Source: Candidatus Omnitrophota bacterium
GTDB lineage: Bacteria; Omnitrophota; Gorgyraeia; Zapsychrales; Zapsychraceae
Direction of reading: 5' to 3'
DNA: 32,129 bases
Assembly: GCA_029568545.1 (NCBI GenBank)
Contig: JAKQAH010000002.1
Location: 1 to 32,129, forward strand
Positions 25,982 to 32,129 of the stretch are shown in pieces. Position 1 is the first letter of the stretch; every line of letters starts with the position of its first letter. Below the pieces are notes generated by a model. That model was not told the origin of the DNA and ran no database searches. It saw only the letters and a list, made by a program, of their open reading frames with translations. Made by a program: the position numbers and the translations under genes.

Positions 25982-27943
25982 TTAGGTTTCATCGTCATAT
26001 TTCGTTTTCAGAGCTTCGACGACGCTGGCATCAGCCAATGTTGTCACATCGCCCAACGCGCGCCCCTCGCCAATATCGCGCAGGAGCCTGCGCATGATCT
26101 TGCCGCTTCGGGTCTTCGGGAGCTCGGCGCTGAAAATGATCTTCGATGGCCGGGCGATCGCCCCGATCTTGCCATCCACGTGCTTCTTTAAAACGTCCTC
26201 TAACTCTTTGCCGGCTTTGTTTCCTTCTTTCAAAATGACAAAGGCAGCAATCGCGGTCCCCTTCACATCGTCCTTGATACCGACAACAGCGGCTTCGGCA
26301 ACGCTCGGGTGATCGACCAGAGCGCTTTCGACCTCCATCGTTCCGATATTATGGCCGGCGACCAGCATAATGTCGTCAACGCGCCCCAAAAGCCAGAAAT
26401 AACCCTCCGGGTCGATCCTTGCTCCGTCGCCAGGGAAATAATAACCTTCCCATCGGCTCCAATAGGTATCTTTGTAGCGCTGTTCATTGCCCCAAATGCC
26501 GCGCAGCATGGACGGCCAGGGGTTCTTGATGGCCAGATAGCCGCCGCCTTCCGTGATCTCTTTTCCTTCAGCCGTCAAAGCTGTTGCCTCAATTCCCGGA
26601 AGAGGCCTGTAGGCTGATCCCGGCTTGGTCGTCGTGATTCCCGGGATCGGCGAGATCATGATGCTCCCCGTTTCGGTCTGCCACCACGTATCGACAATCG
26701 GGCATTTCCCTTTTCCGATAACTTCGTGATACCATATCCATGCTTCCGGGTTGATCGGCTCGCCGACCGTTCCCAAAAGACGCAGGCTGGAAAGATCGCA
26801 TCCCTCCGGCCATTGCGTTCCCCATTTCATGAAAGCGCGTATGGCCGTCGGAGCCGTATACAGGATCGTCACCTTGTATTTCTCGATGATCTTCCAGAAG
26901 CGGTTCCGCTCGGGATAATCCGGCGTTCCTTCGAACATCACCTGCGTGACGCCGTTGGACATCGGCCCGTAGGTAATATAGCTGTGGCCCGTGACCCATC
27001 CGACGTCTGCCGTGCACCAATATACATCGCTTTTTTTCAGATCAAAGACCCATTTGGCTGTTGCCGTAACGCTTGTCATATAGCCGCCGGTGGTATGAAT
27101 AATGCCTTTGGGCTTGCCCGTCGTGCCGGATGTATAGAGAATGAAGAGGATGTCTTCCGCATCCATTTTTTCCGGCTCGCAATAATCGGCAGCCTTCTCA
27201 ACGGCTTCATGGTACCAGATATCGCGGCCCGTTTTCATATTGACAGGGTTGGACGCATGCTTGACAACCAGAACATGCTTGATCGAAGGGCAACTGGCCG
27301 CCGCCACATCCGCGACCTCCTTCAACGGGACCATTTTCCCCCGCCGGGCGCCCCCGTCGGCCGTGATCAGCAATTTTGCCTGAGCATCATCAATGCGATC
27401 CTTAAGCGAATCCGAACTGAAACCGCCGAAGATGACCGTATGGATTGCGCCGATCCGGGCGCATGCCAGCATCGCAATGCTAGCCTCAGGGATCATCGGC
27501 ATATAAATAGCCACCCGATCGCCTTTCGCGACACCGAGAGCCTTGATCGCATTCGCCAGTTTATTGACAGCTTTGTACATATCCTCATAGGTCAGTGTTC
27601 TCTGCTCTCCCTCTTCGCCTTCCCAGAGAATCGCTGCCTTGCCGCCGTTGCCGGCTTTAACGTGCCGGTCCAAGCAGTTGTAGCTGGCATTCAGCTTCCC
27701 GCCGACAAACCATTTGGCAAACGGGGCTTTCCATTCCAGGACCTTATCCCATTTCTTATACCACTCGAGATCCTGGGCGTATTTCGCCCAAAACGCCTCA
27801 CGGTTCTTGCCAGCCTCTTTATAGATGGAGTCATCTTTGACATTAGCATTCTTTTTGAATTCTTCACTAGGCCGAAAAGTGCGGGTTTCTTCCAAAAGGG
27901 TCTTCATCGTCCCTTGGTTTTTTTGTTTATTTTCATCAGGCAT
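25982..27943 (-). CDS. acs: Acetyl-CoA synthetase (AMP-forming)
   Basis: It activates acetate to acetyl-CoA through acetyl-AMP, either for growth on acetate or to recover overflow acetate. The 653-residue protein is the family's usual size. Motifs in order are the N-terminal [17 protein letters not shown], the P-loop [19 protein letters not shown], the core [30 protein letters not shown], and the C-terminal [11 protein letters not shown] with the catalytic Lys that is often acetylated. The start is ATG 27943 after AAGGGA; a TTG two codons upstream is less likely. It follows the isochorismatase-like gene by 23 bp and ends at a strong terminator. No Pat acetyltransferase or CobB deacetylase is in view. 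Confidence 0.97.
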   Translation of the reverse strand: MPDENKQKNQGTMKTLLEETRTFRPSEEFKKNANVKDDSIYKEAGKNREAFWAKYAQDLEWYKKWDKVLEWKAPFAKWFVGGKLNASYNCLDRHVKAGNGGKAAILWEGEEGEQRTLTYEDMYKAVNKLANAIKALGVAKGDRVAIYMPMIPEASIAMLACARIGAIHTVIFGGFSSDSLKDRIDDAQAKLLITADGGARRGKMVPLKEVADVAAASCPSIKHVLVVKHASNPVNMKTGRDIWYHEAVEKAADYCEPEKMDAEDILFILYTSGTTGKPKGIIHTTGGYMTSVTATAKWVFDLKKSDVYWCTADVGWVTGHSYITYGPMSNGVTQVMFEGTPDYPERNRFWKIIEKYKVTILYTAPTAIRAFMKWGTQWPEGCDLSSLRLLGTVGEPINPEAWIWYHEVIGKGKCPIVDTWWQTETGSIMISPIPGITTTKPGSAYRPLPGIEATALTAEGKEITEGGGYLAIKNPWPSMLRGIWGNEQRYKDTYWSRWEGYYFPGDGARIDPEGYFWLLGRVDDIMLVAGHNIGTMEVESALVDHPSVAEAAVVGIKDDVKGTAIAAFVILKEGNKAGKELEDVLKKHVDGKIGAIARPSKIIFSAELPKTRSGKIMRRLLRDIGEGRALGDVTTLADASVVEALKTKYDDET

Positions 27944-27966
27944 AAACAATCCCTTCTTTTGTGATG

Positions 27967-28506
27967 TTATTTGATAAGATTAATGATCTCCCTGAATTTC
28001 GGATGTTCCGACGATCTCAACAATTCGCAAACAATCATCTCCGTGCTTGTGACATCGGCGCCCAAAGCCCGGACCCTTTCGATCGCAAAATTCTTATTCG
28101 CTTCGGTGCGAGAAGAAATGGCGTCGCCGACAACCTGGACATCGTACCGATTGCCGAGCAGATCATGAACGGTCTGATAAACACAGACATGCGCTTCGAT
28201 CCCCGCGACAATAACCTGCCGGCGGTTCAAAGCGCCCAGCCGCTCCATGAATTCGCGCTGCCCGCAGCAGCTGAACGATGTTTTCGCTATAGGCTGCTGG
28301 TCTTTCAATAAATCGCTGATGTCCGGAACGGTCGTTCCGATCTTCTCTGGAGCCTGCTCCGTGATGATAATAGGGATCGCAAGAAAGTGCGCAACGCGGA
28401 TCAGCCCGCCGATATGCCGGAACAATTCCTTTTTCTGATGCATGCGGTGGGCAAGTTTTCCCTGAACGTCAATGATCAATAAAACAGCGTTTTCCTGTAA
28501 AAACAT
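27967..28506 (-). CDS. Isochorismatase-family cysteine hydrolase
   Basis: The 179-residue protein has the catalytic triad of the cysteine hydrolase family: Asp13 (LLIIDVQ), Lys75 (AKTSFSC) and Cys108 (GIEAHVCV), with the cis-peptide motif GIEAHVC and [11 protein letters not shown] typical of the YcaC-like branch. Members hydrolyse amides or ethers such as nicotinamide, ureidoacrylate or isochorismate; the substrate here cannot be read from sequence. It precedes acs in what looks like a two-gene operon. Its promoter predicts a transcript beginning at or next to the ATG, and no ribosome binding site is present, so translation is probably leaderless. Confidence 0.9.
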   Translation of the reverse strand: MFLQENAVLLIIDVQGKLAHRMHQKKELFRHIGGLIRVAHFLAIPIIITEQAPEKIGTTVPDISDLLKDQQPIAKTSFSCCGQREFMERLGALNRRQVIVAGIEAHVCVYQTVHDLLGNRYDVQVVGDAISSRTEANKNFAIERVRALGADVTSTEMIVCELLRSSEHPKFREIINLIK

Positions 28507-28512
28507 CGATAG

Positions 28513-28541
28513 ATTCTACACCTTAAGTTGTGACATCGCAA
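28513..28541 (-). promoter_or_regulatory. Promoter of the isochorismatase-acs operon, predicted leaderless
   Basis: TTGCGA (28536-28541) and TAGAAT (28513-28518) on the minus strand are exactly 17 bp apart. The start site 7 nt downstream falls at about 28506, the A of the start codon. Confidence 0.65.
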
Positions 28542-28562
28542 CAGAAAAATTCCGGCCTTTGC

Positions 28563-29108
28563 CTAATTATTCAGATTAATCGTGCCGCATCCGATGCCGG
28601 CCCCGGCGTTGCCGGCCGGCTGGGTGAAATCGTCTTCGTTTTCTTTTAAAATGACCGCATGGCCGACAATGCTGTTATTTTCATCCGTTATGCTTAACCC
28701 CGGAAGAAAAAGAAAAAGCACTCCCTGTCCGTTTTTGTCAATATCGATATTCCCCAAGTCGCCGGCGTGAACGTTGTCATAGCCGTCACTGACTAAGAAT
28801 CCGTGCCGTTCAGATTTAGCCGGATTGAAATGCCCCCCGGCCGCCTTGCCGCTATCCCCGCAGCTCCCTCCGGCATGGATGTGGATACCATGTTTTCCCG
28901 GCGGCGTAACGCCGGAAAGATTCGCGATCATCTCAACTCCGCCTTCCTTTTCAATGAAATTGACCGTGCCGCTCACGGGAGAATCCGCATCGCTCCCCAT
29001 GATGATTGCGGTCGCTGAAATTTTCTTAGCCTCTTCGCTCGTGCTGACCGCAACCGCAACGAACGAGCAGCAAAAGAATATCACTCCCCATACCATAATC
29101 TTTTTCAT
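28563..29108 (-). CDS. sodC: Cu/Zn superoxide dismutase-like protein (SodC family), one copper ligand replaced
   Basis: An exported 181-residue protein with a signal peptide (cleavage probably after SFVAVA). It has the SodC fold signatures: HGIHIHAGGSC with two copper His residues, GGHFNP with the bridging His, RHG, and VHAGD with the remaining zinc ligands. The disulfide Cys residues are in GGSCGD and GIGCGTI. The fourth copper ligand, normally His in a VVIHAGxDD-like block, is Lys here: the block reads GHAVILKENEDDF, and the codon is AAA. A His appears five positions earlier where Arg is usual. Copper-dependent dismutase activity is thus doubtful. The start at 29108 has GGAG 5 nt upstream; the open frame extends further upstream into xth but the signal peptide fixes this start. 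Confidence 0.88.
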   Translation of the reverse strand: MKKIMVWGVIFFCCSFVAVAVSTSEEAKKISATAIIMGSDADSPVSGTVNFIEKEGGVEMIANLSGVTPPGKHGIHIHAGGSCGDSGKAAGGHFNPAKSERHGFLVSDGYDNVHAGDLGNIDIDKNGQGVLFLFLPGLSITDENNSIVGHAVILKENEDDFTQPAGNAGAGIGCGTINLNN

Positions 29109-29124
29109 CATATCTCCTTTTCCA

Positions 29125-29886
29125 TTATTTGAGTTCAATGCCAACGGGGCAATGGTCCGACCCCGTGACTTTGTCCAATATAACAGCTTTTTTGATTTTG
29201 GGAAGCAGGTTCTCGCTGACGAAGAAATAATCGATCCGCCAGCCGATATTCCGATCCCGGGCGCTCGTTTTGTAATCCCACCACGTATAATGGCCGCCAT
29301 CCTTGTAAAAATGACGGAACGTATCCACATAACCACTGTTGATAAATTTTGAAACCCAGGCGCGTTCCTCGGGGAGAAACCCTGTGTTCTTTTCATTCTC
29401 CTTGGGCCTGGCCAGGTCAATCGCTTCATGGGCCGTATTGACATCGCCGCATAAAATAATGCCTTTGCCTTGTTTTTTCAGGGCATTGGCTTTTTTTAAG
29501 AAGGCATCGTAAAAATTCATTTTAAAAGGCACCCGTTTATTTCCCGCCCCGCCGTTCGGAAAATAGATATTGAAAAGGATGAAATTCCCGTAATCCAGCA
29601 TGAGCGTTCGGCCTTCCGAATCGAACTCCTTGACGCCCAGCCCTTCCCGCACAGTCTTCGGTTCAATTTTCGTAAAGACCGCTGTTCCGCTATAGCCTTT
29701 CTTCTCAGCAGCGGACCAATAGGTCCGATAGCCGTCGGGTGACCGCAATTCATCCGTCAATTGTTCCGGATGGCATTTTGTTTCCTGAACGCAGAGGATA
29801 TCCGGCGATTCTTTTTGGAGCCATTCCAGAAAACCTTTTTTCTGGACCGCCCGGATCCCGTTGACGTTCCAGCTCAAAATCCTCAT
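29125..29886 (-). CDS. xth: Exodeoxyribonuclease III / AP endonuclease
   Basis: This enzyme cuts DNA at abasic sites and trims 3' ends in base excision repair. The 253-residue protein starts MRILSWNVNGIRA and has the metal-binding Glu in CVQETKC, YSGTAVFTK, the active-site GDVNTAHEAIDL, a WWDYKTSARDRNIGWRIDY block and the closing SDHCPVGIEL with the catalytic Asp-His pair. Length matches the ExoA/XthA type. I chose the MRIL start; the frame continues upstream into amrS without a ribosome site. It lies 20 bp after amrS and 16 bp before sodC. Confidence 0.96.
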   Translation of the reverse strand: MRILSWNVNGIRAVQKKGFLEWLQKESPDILCVQETKCHPEQLTDELRSPDGYRTYWSAAEKKGYSGTAVFTKIEPKTVREGLGVKEFDSEGRTLMLDYGNFILFNIYFPNGGAGNKRVPFKMNFYDAFLKKANALKKQGKGIILCGDVNTAHEAIDLARPKENEKNTGFLPEERAWVSKFINSGYVDTFRHFYKDGGHYTWWDYKTSARDRNIGWRIDYFFVSENLLPKIKKAVILDKVTGSDHCPVGIELK

Positions 29887-29906
29887 ACAGCCTCGCCCCT
29901 TTTTTC

Positions 29907-30989
29907 TTAATTGATCCTGACCGGCATCCGCTTCGATCCCCAGATTCCCGGACACTCGTCAAATTCTCCCGCGCAGACCGCGCCGCATTGGCGGCATTGG
30001 TTCTTATTTTTCAGATGATACGCTCCCAATTCATACCAATCCCGCTCGATCAAAAGCTGCCCGCATGTTCCGCAATACGTGCTGCCCCCCTGAGGATCAT
30101 GCACGTTGCCCGTGTAAACATGTTTCAAGCCTTTCGAGATCGCAATATCCCTGGCGCGTTTTAACGTTGCCGGCGGAGTCGCGGGATGATCCGTCATCTG
30201 AAAGTCAGGATGGAACGCGCTGAAATGCAGCGGCACTTCCATTCCAAGATCCTCCGCGATCCATTCGCTCATGGCGTGAAGCTCGTGGTCGCTGTCGTTT
30301 TCCCCGGGGATCAGCAGGGTCGTGATCTCAAACCAGACCTTCGTTTCCCTCTTCAAATATACCAAGGTATCCAGAACCGGCTGCAAAGCCCCCGACGAGA
30401 TTTTCCGGTAAAAATCGTCACTAAAGGCCTTAAGGTCCACATTCGCCGCATCCATCTTCCCCAAGAAATCGGCCCGGGCCTTATCCGTGATATATCCTGC
30501 TGTCACGGCCACCGTCTTGATGCCGAGCGCATGGCACGCGTCAGCAATATCCATCGCATATTCAGCAAAAATCACCGGGTCATTATAGGTGAACGCGACG
30601 CTTTTGCAATTTGTCTCTTTCGCGCAGCGCGCAATTGCTTCCGGCGACGCCTCGTCGGTCAGGCGGTCCCATTCGCGCGATTTGCTGATGTGCCAGTTCT
30701 GGCAAAACTTGCAGCCCAGATTGCAACCGGCCGTCCCGAAAGAAAGAACGCTGGTCCCCGGATAAAAATGGTGAAGCGGTTTTTTCTCGATCGGATCGAT
30801 ACAGAATCCGCTGCTGCGGCCATACGTCGTTAGAATCATTTCCCCGCCGATATTCTGGCGGACAAAACAGAATCCCCGCTGTCCTTCCTGCAGCGAACAA
30901 TACCTCGGGCACAGCTCGCAAAGAAGGCGGCCGGCCTCCTGTTTCTTCCAATAACGCCCGATGTAGCCCTTGGGATTTGCATCGCCCAT
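29907..30989 (-). CDS. amrS: AmmeMemoRadiSam system radical SAM enzyme (AmrS)
   Basis: The 360-residue protein is a radical SAM enzyme of the pyruvate formate-lyase activase-like group. It has the cluster motif CNLGCKFCQNW (CX3CX2C), an N-terminal Cys-rich block CELCPRYCSL, and a C-terminal rubredoxin-like pair of CXXC knuckles (CGTCG and CRQCG). The mid-part SVAFTYNDPVIFAEYAMD and KTVAVTAGYI are typical of the family that is commonly found beside Memo (AmrB) and AMMECR1 (AmrA) genes; neither lies within the window. The reaction is unknown. An in-frame Met at 31064 overlaps the upstream gene and lacks a ribosome site, so I start at 30989 behind AGAGG. Confidence 0.92.
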   Translation of the reverse strand: MGDANPKGYIGRYWKKQEAGRLLCELCPRYCSLQEGQRGFCFVRQNIGGEMILTTYGRSSGFCIDPIEKKPLHHFYPGTSVLSFGTAGCNLGCKFCQNWHISKSREWDRLTDEASPEAIARCAKETNCKSVAFTYNDPVIFAEYAMDIADACHALGIKTVAVTAGYITDKARADFLGKMDAANVDLKAFSDDFYRKISSGALQPVLDTLVYLKRETKVWFEITTLLIPGENDSDHELHAMSEWIAEDLGMEVPLHFSAFHPDFQMTDHPATPPATLKRARDIAISKGLKHVYTGNVHDPQGGSTYCGTCGQLLIERDWYELGAYHLKNKNQCRQCGAVCAGEFDECPGIWGSKRMPVRIN

Positions 30990-31011
30990 ATCAGCCTCTT
31001 TACCATCCGGA

Positions 31012-31404
31012 TCATTTTCTTTTGCGCACAAACATCGGCAGCGAGGCCCTGCTTTTGGCGCCAATTGTCAGATCAATAGAATATTCGCCGCATTTATCGA
31101 CTTTCAGCCCCTGAATATTGAGAATGAGATTCGCCGAACTGGTTTTTTGCCCCTCGGAGTAATCGATCTTAATCACTCCGTGAGTGGCGGGAACAATGTG
31201 CTTTCCATCAGCGTCGATGAATTTCACGGATACATTATGTTCATTCCCCTCGCTCAAATGGAACCTGACCCGCAGCGCTACCGTACAGTGCGGATGCACG
31301 GCCGGCAATTTGCCCACCCAAAGCGTATCAAACGCCCCCAGCACGTTCAGCTTTCCGTTCTCCGTCGTTGCCGCATCGCATAAAGAAAATATCTCGATTT
31401 GCAT
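31012..31404 (-). CDS. DUF6941-family protein
   Basis: A 130-residue beta-rich protein that I recognise as DUF6941, known mainly from Planctomycetes, Verrucomicrobia and similar genomes; the function is unknown. The N-terminal block MQIEIFSLCDAATTENGKLNVLGAFD is characteristic (residues 1-26), followed by PAVHPHCTVALRVRF and a C-terminal GEYSIDLTIGAKSRASLPMFV. There is no signal peptide or membrane segment. A strong AAGGAGAG site precedes the ATG. It sits in a run of closely spaced genes, 15 bp after the partial upstream gene and 22 bp before amrS. Confidence 0.85.
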   Translation of the reverse strand: MQIEIFSLCDAATTENGKLNVLGAFDTLWVGKLPAVHPHCTVALRVRFHLSEGNEHNVSVKFIDADGKHIVPATHGVIKIDYSEGQKTSSANLILNIQGLKVDKCGEYSIDLTIGAKSRASLPMFVRKRK

Positions 31405-31419
31405 CCTGCTCTCCTTGTG

Positions 31420-32129
31420 TTACGCTGCCGCTGCTCGATCCTGATGCTTCCGGATTTCTCTTAATGTTTTGACGTCCAAACCGAATTGATCGGCCTGTTC
31501 GAGAGCTCGTTTCAGGCGGTCCGGCGCGGCGCGCCCGATGCACTTATGGCTGAGATCGCCATGAAACGCTTTAACCATCCCGGCGATCAGATCTTCTCTC
31601 TTAAATGTCTTTCCAATCAAGCAAAATTGGATATCCATCACATCTTCAGCGACCGCCCGGGCGAATGCCTGATGCTTCTCCCAAAGATCCCCGACTGTTC
31701 CGCCGGTTTTTAATCCGGCAATATTGGCCGTTAAAATATAGACATTTTTGACAACGAGCTCGAAAAGCAATGCCTCCGCATTCTCGACAATAGAGCAAGG
31801 AATGTGAAGTGTGCCCAAGGCGTCTTTAACAAGGTGCGCGTGCGGGCCGAAGACAATGGACGGAATAAGCACCTTGGCGTCCTGCCCGATCTTTTTTTCA
31901 AACCACACGGAAATCACCGTCGGATCCTTGATCTGATGCGCCTGCCAATCCCGGGGAAGAAGTTCATTCTGGAGCAAAATCAACCGGTCATGCCAAGGCT
32001 TCGGAACGGCATCCAGAACGCTATGGAGATCTTTTTCGCCGACAGCGACAATAACCGCTTGCGGGTTGCCAACCTTTTCCTTCACTTCACTCAACGCCAT
32101 TCCCTGCTCCACCGGATAAACAGGATGGC
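31420..32129 (-). CDS. Partial Rossmann-type protein, possibly ketopantoate reductase-like
   Basis: The frame is open to the window edge, so the N-terminus is missing; the 230-odd residues seen start in what appears to be the second half of a nucleotide-binding domain (NPQAVIVAVGEKDLHSVL, then LILLQNELLPRDW in the position of the ketopantoate reductase LQNG motif). The remainder is helical, with KNVYILTANIAGLKTGGTV and a C-terminal GRAAPDRLKRALEQADQFGL, resembling the 6-phosphogluconate dehydrogenase C-terminal-like helical domain. This similarity is weak and by eye. A GTG at 32112 could be read as a start but upstream codons continue without a stop. It heads the DUF6941-amrS-xth-sodC run within this window. 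Confidence 0.6.
   Translation of the reverse strand, partial: HPVYPVEQGMALSEVKEKVGNPQAVIVAVGEKDLHSVLDAVPKPWHDRLILLQNELLPRDWQAHQIKDPTVISVWFEKKIGQDAKVLIPSIVFGPHAHLVKDALGTLHIPCSIVENAEALLFELVVKNVYILTANIAGLKTGGTVGDLWEKHQAFARAVAEDVMDIQFCLIGKTFKREDLIAGMVKAFHGDLSHKCIGRAAPDRLKRALEQADQFGLDVKTLREIRKHQDRAAAA

Noticed and set aside
26726-27964. 412-codon open frame on the plus strand
   Set aside because: It lies opposite acs, which has all family motifs. Long antisense frames are common opposite GC-rich codons.
29109-29444. N-terminal extension of about 112 residues on the SodC-like protein
   Set aside because: It runs through the xth gene in another frame. The signal peptide and GGAG site at 29108 define the real start.
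30990-31064. N-terminal extension of the AmrS protein
   Set aside because: It overlaps the end of the DUF6941 gene, has no ribosome binding site, and adds residues absent from the family.
1-32129. CRISPR arrays, insertion sequences, prophage, toxin-antitoxin pairs, tRNA or rRNA genes
   Set aside because: By eye I found no regularly spaced long repeats, transposase or integrase motifs, terminal inverted repeats or tRNA-like cloverleaf in the gaps. A dedicated scan could still find a short RNA that I missed.

Overview
The window is 32 kb of a Gram-negative, probably anaerobic or microaerophilic bacterial chromosome. It holds 34 protein genes, all but one on the minus strand. Two small families best known from the PVC superphylum and its relatives (a Minf_1886-type protein and a DUF6941-type protein), together with an outer-membrane porin, suggest Candidatus Omnitrophota or a nearby PVC lineage. 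That assignment is inferred from recalled family distribution, not from a search. I saw no rRNA, tRNA, CRISPR array, insertion sequence or phage gene, and no gene-free stretch longer than about 210 bp.

Layout from left to right: recG (3' end just cut off); a monocistronic Minf_1886-family gene with its own promoter and terminator; the only plus-strand gene, a small membrane protein; then a phosphate-starvation block at 3.2-12.5 kb. In transcription order this block is phoB-phoR, a lone receiver-domain regulator, and an operon of a 36-codon small ORF, porin, pstS, pstC, pstA, pstB, arsC-like and phoU. Three promoters here carry TTCACA-type repeats spaced exactly 11 bp, as expected for PhoB/PhoP binding.

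From 20.0 down to 12.5 kb lies a [NiFe]-hydrogenase maturation operon, hypA-hypB-protease-hypF-hypC-hypD-hypE, with moeA as the last gene. A UreH/NicO-like permease sits just upstream of it as a candidate nickel transporter. The hydrogenase subunits are outside the window. From 25.1 to 20.9 kb is a late heme pathway cluster, hemN-PilZ-hemE-hemG, where the PilZ gene is an unexpected member.

The right end holds an isochorismatase-like hydrolase and acetyl-CoA synthetase operon ending in a strong hairpin. A compact cluster follows: a partial Rossmann-type protein, DUF6941, an AmmeMemoRadiSam radical SAM enzyme, exonuclease III and a SodC-like protein. The SodC-like protein has lysine where the fourth copper-binding histidine is expected.

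The most notable observations are the 11-bp phased Pho arrays, including one on a lone receiver gene; the overlooked 36-residue ORF overlapping the porin start; three genes whose promoters sit so close to the start codon that their mRNAs should be leaderless; and the altered SodC copper site. I did not find a clearly new defence or mobile system.
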